Source: Pseudomonas mendocina (GTDB lineage Bacteria > Pseudomonadota > Gammaproteobacteria > Pseudomonadales > Pseudomonadaceae). Taken from it: a stretch of 64,000 nt of DNA. Under the pieces are notes generated by a model. The model was not told where the DNA came from, did no database searches, and worked only from the letters and a program-made list of their open reading frames with translations. Shown piece after piece: positions 57,508 to 64,000 of the stretch. The stretch is from contig CP148074.1 in the NCBI GenBank assembly GCA_037482215.1, positions 1 to 64,000 on the forward strand. Direction: 5' to 3'. Position numbers and translations under genes: made by a program. Position 1 is the first letter of the stretch, and each line of letters begins with the position of its first letter.

Positions 57508-59565
57508 ATGAGTTTTCGATTGGGTGTAGACGTAGGCGGCACCTTTACCGACCTGCTGTTGATTAATGATGTGACCGGTGAGAGTTTTACCGCCAAGGTC
57601 CCTTCAACGCCGCATAACCCATCAATTGCAGTTCTCAATGGCATTGAGCGGATCTGTGGGATCGCCGCCATTGAACCTTCACAAATCAACGCGGTGATGC
57701 ACGGTACAACCGTGGCCACCAACGCCATTCTGACTCGCCGTGGGGCGAAGGTTGGTCTGGTGACTACCCAGGGCTATAAGCAGGTATTGCACATTGCCCG
57801 CTCCTTCGTACCGGGCGGCCTGGGCGGCTGGGTAATTTGGAACAAAGGTGAGCTGCTGGCCCCGCTGGAGCTGACTATTGAAGCCAGCGAGCGTATTGGC
57901 GCCGATGGCGAAGTGGTTCGCCCACTGGATCGTGAACAGATCCGTACAGAACTTAAGCGCCTGGCTGAAAAAGGCATCGAAGCCCTGACCATCAGCCTGG
58001 TCAACGCCTATGTGAATGGCGTGCATGAGCGCGAAATCCTTGAGATCGCCCATGAAGTTATGCCGGGTATCCCGGTCTCCCTGTCTTCGGAAGTCGTTCC
58101 TGAAATGCAGGAATACGAGCGCACCGAAACCACAGTGGTGAACAGCTACGTACGACCTGAGGTCGAGAATTACATCAATCACCTGCAAGGTGAGTTGAAC
58201 AATCGCATCGGCAGCCATTCGCAGCTTTCCATTCTGCGCTCTGATGGTGGTTTGGCCACCAGCCAGTCGGCGGCCAAAACGCCGGTTAACCTGCTGCTGT
58301 CCGGCCCTGCCGGTGGTGTGGCCGGTGCCATCTGGTTCTGCTCCCGTGGCGGTTTCAGCCGTGTACTGACCTTCGACGTGGGCGGTACCTCCACTGACGT
58401 GGCCCTGATCGACAACAACCAAGCCCGTATCCGCCGTGAAACCCGTGTTGGCGACGTGGCTGTACGCGCTCCTTCGGTTGACGTGCGTACTGTTGGTGCT
58501 GGTGGTGGTTCCATGGCCAGTGTGCCGGAACTGACCCGTGCTCTGCGTGTAGGCCCGGAAAGCGCTGGTGCCGTACCTGGCCCGGCGGCCTACAACCGTG
58601 GTGGTGAAGTGGCTACTGTGACCGACGCCAACGTGGTGTTGGGTTACCTGCCTGCGATTCAGAAACTTGGCGGTGACTTCCAGGTCCGTCATGACCTGGC
58701 CACAGCAGCTGTACAAAAAATCGCCGACGCCATGGGCGTCACCCTGTTCGAAGCGGCCGAAGGTATCGTCCGTCTGGCCAACGAACACATGTACGGTGCA
58801 CTGCGCCTGATCAGTGTTGAGCAAGGCTACGACCCACGCGACTTCGCACTATGCGGTTTCGGTGGTGCAGGCCCGCTGCATGCCAACGCCATGGGTATTC
58901 TGATGAATGCCTGGCCGGTCATCATTCCGCCGGGCCCAGGTGTACTGTGCGCCTACGGTGATGCGACCACCCGCGTGAAAGATGAAGCCTCGCGCTCCAT
59001 CATTCGCCGTACTGCTGATCTGAACCTGGACGAAGTGCTGCAAATCATCGAACAGCTGGCTGCTCAAGTGGGCGACTCGCTGGCGGCTCAGGGCATTGCC
59101 CGTGAGTCTCAGCAGCTGAACTTCCAGGCGGATGTTCGTTATCAGGGCCAAGCCCTGCAACTGACCCTGGAAATCGACCGTGATGCACTGGCCCGCGATG
59201 GCCTGAAAGTGATCACCGACGCCTTCGACGCAGAGCACGAGCAGCTGTTCAGCTTCTTCCTCGAAGACTCCCACGAGCTGATCAACCTGCGCGCCATTGC
59301 CCGTGCTCCGCGCCCGGAAATCACTGAGCGTCAGTTTGAAGGCGAACAGCCTGAGCTGGCCGATGCTGTCAGCGGCGAAAGCCCGATCCATTACGCCGGT
59401 AAGGATTACACCGCCACTCTGTATGACCGTAGCAAGCTCGCTCCGGGCATGGTCGTCGCGGGTCCTGCCATCGTTATGGAGATGGATTCCACCACTGTTG
59501 TGTTCCCAGGTTACGAAGCGGCGGTTGACCGCGTCGGCAACCTGCTGATTCGTCCGCAGGAGTAA
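57508..59565 (+). CDS. hyuA: ATP-dependent hydantoinase/oxoprolinase subunit HyuA
   Basis: 685 residues, HyuA half of the hydantoinase/5-oxoprolinase/caprolactamase superfamily. N-terminal ATPase-like motif RLGVDVGGTFTDLLLIND, then MHGTTVATNAILTRRGAKVGLVTT. The second phosphate motif is FDVGGTSTDVALI, followed by GAGGGSMASV and GPESAGAVPGPA. With HyuB it hydrolyses a cyclic amide or imide bond using ATP. It could be an N-methylhydantoinase, imidase or lactamase; acetone-carboxylase-type carboxylation is less likely because no third subunit is present. HyuB follows after 5 bases. Confidence 0.9.
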   Translation: MSFRLGVDVGGTFTDLLLINDVTGESFTAKVPSTPHNPSIAVLNGIERICGIAAIEPSQINAVMHGTTVATNAILTRRGAKVGLVTTQGYKQVLHIARSFVPGGLGGWVIWNKGELLAPLELTIEASERIGADGEVVRPLDREQIRTELKRLAEKGIEALTISLVNAYVNGVHEREILEIAHEVMPGIPVSLSSEVVPEMQEYERTETTVVNSYVRPEVENYINHLQGELNNRIGSHSQLSILRSDGGLATSQSAAKTPVNLLLSGPAGGVAGAIWFCSRGGFSRVLTFDVGGTSTDVALIDNNQARIRRETRVGDVAVRAPSVDVRTVGAGGGSMASVPELTRALRVGPESAGAVPGPAAYNRGGEVATVTDANVVLGYLPAIQKLGGDFQVRHDLATAAVQKIADAMGVTLFEAAEGIVRLANEHMYGALRLISVEQGYDPRDFALCGFGGAGPLHANAMGILMNAWPVIIPPGPGVLCAYGDATTRVKDEASRSIIRRTADLNLDEVLQIIEQLAAQVGDSLAAQGIARESQQLNFQADVRYQGQALQLTLEIDRDALARDGLKVITDAFDAEHEQLFSFFLEDSHELINLRAIARAPRPEITERQFEGEQPELADAVSGESPIHYAGKDYTATLYDRSKLAPGMVVAGPAIVMEMDSTTVVFPGYEAAVDRVGNLLIRPQE

Positions 59566-59570
59566 GCATC

Positions 59571-61424
59571 ATGGTTGCGCGTATCAAGCAGACCAATAAC
59601 ACCCCGTTCAAGCGCGTACCGGTCGACAGCATCACTATCGACATCGTCGAAAACGCCCTGAGCAACGCCCGTTTCGAGATGGATGCCGTGCTTATCCGCA
59701 CTGCAATGAGCCCGGGTATCCGTGAACAAGGCGATGCCTTCCCGCTGATTGCGACGAACGAAGGCAAGATGATCGTCGGCCAGTTTGGCTCGTTCATCAC
59801 CGGCTTCCTGGAGAACTACACCGGTGAGATTGAAGAAGGCGACATCTTCCTCACCAACGACCCGTACCTGTGCAACGGCGCGGTGAGTCACCTGCCGGAC
59901 TGGCTGGTGCTGATGCCGATCTTCAAAGACGGCCGCATCATCAACTACTCCGCCATGTTCGGTCACATGTCCGACGTGGGCGGCAAGGTGCCAGGCTCGC
60001 TGCCGACCAACGCCAGCTCGATCTGGGAAGAAGGTATCCGCATTCCGCCGGTCAAGCTGTACCGTAAAGGCGTGATGAACAGCGACATGCTCGACGTCAT
60101 CCTGCACAACGTGCGTCTGCCACGCTGGAACCGTTCTGACCTGAACGCCATTGTTGCGGCATGCCGCACCGCAGGTAAGCGTTGCGTGGAACTGGCAGAG
60201 CGCTTCGGTGACGACGTGTTCTACAGCGCCCAGCAGGAAATGCTCGACCGCACCCGTCGCGCCATGAAAGAAGTGATTCAGCGCGTGGTCTCCGAAGAAC
60301 GCCAGGTGTTTGAAGACTACATCTGTGATGACGGTGCAGGTCTTGGCCCATACACCCTGCGTTGTGCCCTGTGGCGTGAAGGCGAGAAGGCCATCTTCGA
60401 CTTCGAAGGGACCGATCCGCAGGCACCGTCCTCGGTCAACTTCTACGTCAACGAAGAGATGTTCAAAATCTTCTTTGGCGCGCTGACCATCAGCCTGTTC
60501 GACCCGGCGATTCTGCTCAACGACGGTTTCTACGACCTGGTTGACGTACGCATCCCGCAAGGCTCGCTGCTCAAGCCGAACTTCCCGGCTGCACTGTCCT
60601 GCCGGACTCACGCACTGGGCCGTATCTTCGACATGATGGGCGGCTTGCTGGGCCAAGGCACTCCGGACGCGATGAACGCTGCGGGCTTCTCCGACTCGCC
60701 GCACTTCATGTACTCCGGCTACGACAAGAACGGCGAATGGTTCCAACTGTTCCAGATCGGCTTCGGTGGTATTCCGGGCCGTCCGGCTGGCGACGGTGCC
60801 GACGGTCACTCGCTGTGGCCGGGCTTCACCAACGTTCCGAACGAGTTCGTTGAAGCGTACTTCCCGCTGCGTATCGAAAGCTACGAAACCCTCACCGACA
60901 CCGGTGGCGCGGGCTTCCACCGTGGCGGTAACGGCCTGCGTGTGAGCTATCGCCTGCTGGCTGATGGTGAGATCTCCATCCACGACGACCGCTGGTTGAC
61001 CTATCCGTGGGGCGTTAACGGTGGTGAGCCGGGCGCACGCAGCCGTAAAGAGCTGATTCGTGTCGACGGTACCCGTCAGATGCTGCCGTCCAAGTGCGAC
61101 AACATCGTGGTTAAAGCGGGCGATCTGCTCCTGTTCGACACCTGGGGTGCTGGCGGTTGGGGCGATCCGTTCAAGCGCGACACCGCTAAGGTCCTGCAAG
61201 ACGTCCAGCGTGGCTTGGTCAGCGTTGAAGGTGCCCGTCGCTATGGTGTGGTGATTGAAGGTGACGCTGTTAACGAGGCGGCCACCGAAGCCCTGCGTGC
61301 TGAGCTGAGCAAAGCTCGCGGCGAGATCAGCTTGTTCAACCGTGGCGGCACAGTGGAAGAGCTCAAGGCACGTTGCCTGGCTGAAACTGGCCTGCCTGCT
61401 CCTGCCACTCCGGTCTGGAGCTAA
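59571..61424 (+). CDS. hyuB: ATP-dependent hydantoinase/oxoprolinase subunit HyuB
   Basis: 617 residues, HyuB half. Typical blocks are ENALSNARFEMDAVLIRTAM, SPGIREQGDAFPLI, DIFLTNDPYLCNGAVSHLPD, FGHMSDVGG, GTDPQAPSSVNFY, GGAGFHRGGNGLR and the C-terminal LLLFDTWGAGGWGDPF. Metal ligands of the family lie in NDPY and the His of SHLPD. It completes the two-subunit enzyme with the preceding gene. The isochorismatase-family gene starts 3 bases later, so the ring-opened product is probably its substrate. Confidence 0.9.
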   Translation: MVARIKQTNNTPFKRVPVDSITIDIVENALSNARFEMDAVLIRTAMSPGIREQGDAFPLIATNEGKMIVGQFGSFITGFLENYTGEIEEGDIFLTNDPYLCNGAVSHLPDWLVLMPIFKDGRIINYSAMFGHMSDVGGKVPGSLPTNASSIWEEGIRIPPVKLYRKGVMNSDMLDVILHNVRLPRWNRSDLNAIVAACRTAGKRCVELAERFGDDVFYSAQQEMLDRTRRAMKEVIQRVVSEERQVFEDYICDDGAGLGPYTLRCALWREGEKAIFDFEGTDPQAPSSVNFYVNEEMFKIFFGALTISLFDPAILLNDGFYDLVDVRIPQGSLLKPNFPAALSCRTHALGRIFDMMGGLLGQGTPDAMNAAGFSDSPHFMYSGYDKNGEWFQLFQIGFGGIPGRPAGDGADGHSLWPGFTNVPNEFVEAYFPLRIESYETLTDTGGAGFHRGGNGLRVSYRLLADGEISIHDDRWLTYPWGVNGGEPGARSRKELIRVDGTRQMLPSKCDNIVVKAGDLLLFDTWGAGGWGDPFKRDTAKVLQDVQRGLVSVEGARRYGVVIEGDAVNEAATEALRAELSKARGEISLFNRGGTVEELKARCLAETGLPAPATPVWS

Positions 61425-61427
61425 GCC

Positions 61428-62018
61428 ATGGCATTGGAATCGCGTGAGTTGGTAGCAGCCAAGCGATATGCCCTGATCCTGGTGGATCTCAGCCTGGGGT
61501 TTACCGACCCCAGCCTGAGCCCGCTGGCCTCCGACTGCCCACAGGTGGTCGAAGCTAACCAGCGTCTCCTCGCTGCCTTTCGGCAGCGGGGGTGGCCGGT
61601 GTTTTTCACCACAGTGGCCTATGACAACCCGAATCAGGCCCGCGTATTCCGCGAGAAGCTGCCAAGCCTGAATGTGTTGGCTGCCGGTAGCCAGTTGGTC
61701 GAGATCGACCCACGGCTTGCGCCGCAAGCGGGTGAGCCTGTGTTGGTCAAGCATTGGGCGAGTGCCTTCTTCGGCACTGACCTGAAAGCCAGGCTGGATG
61801 TTGCTGGCGTTGATGGTGTGATGGTCACGGGCCTGACCACCAGCGGCTGCGTACGCGCTACCGCAGTAGACGGTTTGCAGAACGACCTGCGCGTGCTGAT
61901 ACCGGAAGAGGCGGTGGGTGATCGCAATCAGGATGCTCATAAAGCCAACCTGTTTGACCTGCAGTTGAAGTATGTGGATGTACGTCCACTGGAGCAGTGC
62001 CTTGCGTTGCTGGCGTAG
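61428..62018 (+). CDS. Isochorismatase-family amidohydrolase
   Basis: 196 residues. The Cys-Lys-Asp triad is complete: D20 in ALILVDLSLGF, K108 in VLVKHWASAFFGT, and C141 in GLTTSGCVRATAVDG with its cis-peptide. The KHWASAFFGT and TTSGCVRAT blocks resemble N-carbamoylsarcosine amidase and maleamate amidohydrolase (NicF) more than RutB. It would hydrolyse the terminal amide or carbamoyl left after HyuAB ring opening, releasing ammonia. ATG at 61428. The lipoprotein gene overlaps its 3' end. Confidence 0.88.
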   Translation: MALESRELVAAKRYALILVDLSLGFTDPSLSPLASDCPQVVEANQRLLAAFRQRGWPVFFTTVAYDNPNQARVFREKLPSLNVLAAGSQLVEIDPRLAPQAGEPVLVKHWASAFFGTDLKARLDVAGVDGVMVTGLTTSGCVRATAVDGLQNDLRVLIPEEAVGDRNQDAHKANLFDLQLKYVDVRPLEQCLALLA

Positions 62019-62385
62019 TGCCGGGAGCGTGCTGCTGCTGGGGTTGCTGGCTGGGTGCGCGAATACGGGCATGAATACCACGAACTATTCATCGCCCATC
62101 CGCACCCAGTCAGCGGCCTGCCAGCATTATGCCCAGGCCTGGGTAGAGCACTTTCGCGCCAGCGTTGCTGTGCGCGAAGGCTTCCATGGTGACGGTGCTT
62201 TACAGCGGCAGGCACAAGCCAGGGCACGCCTGGATCAGCAACAACATGATGACAATTGCTACAAGCCGTACTGCCTGATTCAGCCTAAGGCCGAAGGTCG
62301 GCTGGATACTTATTGTGGATACAAAGTCCCCGACCCCAGTGGAGAAGAGATGTACCGCTGGATTCCATGGACCGATCTGAACTAA
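62002..62385 (+). CDS. Small lipoprotein embedded in operon D
   Basis: About 127 residues. The lipobox LLGLLAGC places lipidation near Cys19; the mature part is Gln-rich with several Cys (ACQHY, DNCYKPYC, DTYCGYK). TTG at 62002 is the best start, with GGAG 8 bases upstream, and overlaps the amidohydrolase by 17 bases; ATG codons at 61972-61980 are alternatives. No family recognised. It may belong with the DUF1302/DUF1329/RND envelope module despite lying between two enzyme genes. Confidence 0.65.
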   Translation: MRCWRSAGSVLLLGLLAGCANTGMNTTNYSSPIRTQSAACQHYAQAWVEHFRASVAVREGFHGDGALQRQAQARARLDQQQHDDNCYKPYCLIQPKAEGRLDTYCGYKVPDPSGEEMYRWIPWTDLN

Positions 62386-62410
62386 GCCTTGAATAACAGA
62401 GGATACTTAC

Positions 62411-63823
62411 GTGGGAGCGCAGACACTCTACGACAAGCTGTGGGCGCGCCATCGGATTGATGAACTTCCGGATGGCTCCACGCTTTTATACATCGACAGG
62501 CACCTCCTGCATGAGGTGACCTCTCCGCAGGCCTTTTCCAACCTGCGTCTGGCCGGACGTAAACCCTGGCGTCTGGACACGTCACTTGCGACCCCCGACC
62601 ATAACGTCCCAACCCTTAGCCGTGAGCAAGGTGTTGAGGGCGTCTGCGATGCGATTGCCCGCCAGCAGATCGCCACGCTGGAACGTAACAGCATTGAGTT
62701 TGGTGTGCCGTTGTTCCCCCTCAACGATGTCCGTCAAGGCATTGTGCATGTGGTGGGCCCTGAACAAGGTCTGACCCTGCCAGGCATGACCCTGGTGTGT
62801 GGTGACTCACACACCGCTACCCACGGCGCACTGGCAGCCCTTGCACACGGCATCGGCAGTAGTGAAGTGGAACACGTTCTGGCCACTCAGACTCTGCGTA
62901 GCCGTAAGCAGAAGAACTTCCGCATTCGCGTGACTAACCGCCTGCGTGAAGGTGTAACCGCCAAAGACCTGGCCCTGCACATCATTGGTTTGATCGGTAC
63001 AGCTGGTGGCACAGGTTGCGCCATCGAGTTCTGTGGTGAAGCCATTGATGCGCTGAGCATGGAAGCCCGCATGACCCTGTGCAACATGAGCATTGAGGCC
63101 GGTGCGCGGGTTGGTCTGGTGGCCTATGACGCTAAGACTGAAGCCTATGTAAAAGGCCGTCCGATGGCGCCTAGCGGCGAACAGTGGGATGCCGCTGTTG
63201 CCTATTGGCGTACGTTGCACTCAGATGCTGATGCAGTCTTTGATCAAGAGCTCGAAATCGACGGCACTCAAGTCGGTATTCAAGTCACTTGGGGGACTTC
63301 GCCGGAACAGGTCGCGCCCATCAATGGCCGTGTGCCCACGCTGGATCAGGCACGTGATGCCTTGCAACGGGCAGACTGGGAGCGCGCCTTGCGCTACATG
63401 GGCCTGGAGCCTGGCCAACCATTGAGCGGCATTCCTGTTGACCGCATTTTTATTGGCTCGTGCACTAACGCCCGAATCGAAGATTTACGCGCCGCTGCCG
63501 AAGTGCTGCGTGGCCGTGAGGTACACCCGCGGGTGAAGCAGGCACTGGTCGTTCCAGGCTCAGGTCTGGTGCGTCTGCAAGCTGAGCGTGAAGGTTTGGA
63601 CCGCATTTTCAAAGCTGCAGGCTTTGAGTGGCGTTCACCGGGTTGCTCCATGTGCCTGGGTATGAATGCTGACCGGCTCAACCCCGGCGAGCGTTGTGCT
63701 GCCACGTCTAACCGCAACTTTGAAGGTCGTCAGGGCAAAGGCGGACGTACCCACCTGATGTCTCCGGCCATGGCCGCCGCTGCGGCGGTGATGGGCGAAC
63801 TTACCGATTTGGGGAGCGTTTGA
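62411..63823 (+). CDS. LeuC-like aconitase-superfamily hydratase, large subunit
   Basis: 470 residues. 4Fe-4S ligands lie in [13 protein letters not shown] and [11 protein letters not shown]. Active-site blocks are [14 protein letters not shown] (Asp and His), [20 protein letters not shown] and [28 protein letters not shown]. It pairs with the LeuD-like gene 2 bases downstream. Given its operon it is probably a catabolic hydratase or isomerase rather than the leucine-synthesis enzyme. Isopropylmalate isomerase acts on citraconate and (R)-citramalate, which is why I propose that reaction. GTG at 62411 follows AGAGGA. Confidence 0.85.
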   Translation: MGAQTLYDKLWARHRIDELPDGSTLLYIDRHLLHEVTSPQAFSNLRLAGRKPWRLDTSLATPDHNVPTLSREQGVEGVCDAIARQQIATLERNSIEFGVPLFPLNDVRQGIVHVVGPEQGLTLPGMTLVCGDSHTATHGALAALAHGIGSSEVEHVLATQTLRSRKQKNFRIRVTNRLREGVTAKDLALHIIGLIGTAGGTGCAIEFCGEAIDALSMEARMTLCNMSIEAGARVGLVAYDAKTEAYVKGRPMAPSGEQWDAAVAYWRTLHSDADAVFDQELEIDGTQVGIQVTWGTSPEQVAPINGRVPTLDQARDALQRADWERALRYMGLEPGQPLSGIPVDRIFIGSCTNARIEDLRAAAEVLRGREVHPRVKQALVVPGSGLVRLQAEREGLDRIFKAAGFEWRSPGCSMCLGMNADRLNPGERCAATSNRNFEGRQGKGGRTHLMSPAMAAAAAVMGELTDLGSV

Positions 63824-63825
63824 GC

Positions 63826-64000
63826 ATGCAGCCGTTGACAGTGCACGAAGGCATCATCATTCCGTTCAATCGAACCAATATCGATACGGATATGCTGCTG
63901 CCCAAGCAATACCTGAAAAGCCTGGAGTCGTTTGGTTTCGGTGACTTCCTCTTCGATGACGAGCGTTACCTCGATCCCGGTGAAATAGACACACCGATTG
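63826..64000 (+). CDS. LeuD-like small subunit (partial, cut by window edge)
   Basis: The first 58 residues are visible: a swivelling-domain start with PFNRTNIDTDMLLPKQYLKS, homologous to the LeuD motif NVDTDQIIPKQFLK. It forms the small subunit of the LeuCD-type enzyme. ATG at 63826 lies 2 bases after the leuC stop. The operon therefore continues beyond the window. Confidence 0.85.
   Translation, partial: MQPLTVHEGIIIPFNRTNIDTDMLLPKQYLKSLESFGFGDFLFDDERYLDPGEIDTPI

Noticed and set aside
59511..62081. 856-codon open frame on the minus strand opposite HyuB and the amidohydrolase
   Set aside because: Antisense shadow of clear HyuB and isochorismatase-family genes; no recognisable domain or ribosome binding site.

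Overview
The window looks like the replication-origin end of a Pseudomonas chromosome. It opens with dnaA-dnaN-recF-gyrB, and ParB-binding (parS) palindromes lie in and around recF and gyrB. The housekeeping genes that follow are the Pseudomonas origin-proximal set (acyltransferase, gmhB, glyS, glyQ, tag, htrB-type acyltransferase, PilZ, trkA, rsmB, fmt, def, LysM, dprA, tsaC, qor, hemF, aroE). The proteins closely resemble remembered P. aeruginosa versions. Base composition appears lower in GC than P. aeruginosa, but the species cannot be named from this alone.

Layout: 1-6300 replication genes; 6470-10740 a membrane protein, a diguanylate cyclase that appears split in two, a 664-base gene-free gap and a secreted alkaline phosphatase; 10746-27670 the conserved housekeeping block; 27896-32095 a secreted protein, an Mpo1-like membrane protein, a Crp/Fnr regulator and a PhoD-like phosphatase; 32210-64000 a catabolic region of about 32 kb that runs off the right edge.

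The catabolic region is the striking part. Four plus-strand operons encode: (A) an Asp/Glu-racemase-fold protein, a SnoaL-like protein and two FMN/4Fe-4S/FAD Old-Yellow-Enzyme-type reductases; (B) an FAD-linked oxidase, an alpha/beta-fold protein lacking the usual catalytic Ser and His, a methyltransferase and a small protein; (C) an FMN reductase, a RutA-like flavin oxygenase and a DMT exporter; (D) a class III CoA-transferase, an HMG-CoA-lyase-family lyase, a YCF48/RND/DUF1302/DUF1329 envelope module, an ATP-dependent HyuA/HyuB hydantoinase or imidase pair, an isochorismatase-family amidohydrolase, a small lipoprotein and a second-type LeuC/LeuD. My inference is a pathway for a ring containing a lactam or imide. 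Oxygenase and reductase steps would come first. HyuAB and the amidohydrolase would then open the ring and release ammonia. LeuCD would hydrate a citraconate-like diacid to (R)-citramalate, and the CoA-transferase and lyase would yield acetyl-CoA and pyruvate. The substrate is unknown.

Regulation supports one coordinated system. Operons A, C and D each start with a sigma-54 promoter (GG-N10-GC). Each also carries the same 11-base element, TTTCAGAGTGA or its complement, 64-114 bases upstream of the -24 GG, and two of the three have IHF-like sites between. No sigma-54 activator gene lies in the window. Operon B instead has a near-consensus sigma-70 promoter bracketed by TTG(C/T)ATGCAA palindromes, a plausible operator for the GntR/FCD regulator encoded at 43125-43778. 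A RAYT transposase with tandem REP repeats sits between operons B and C.
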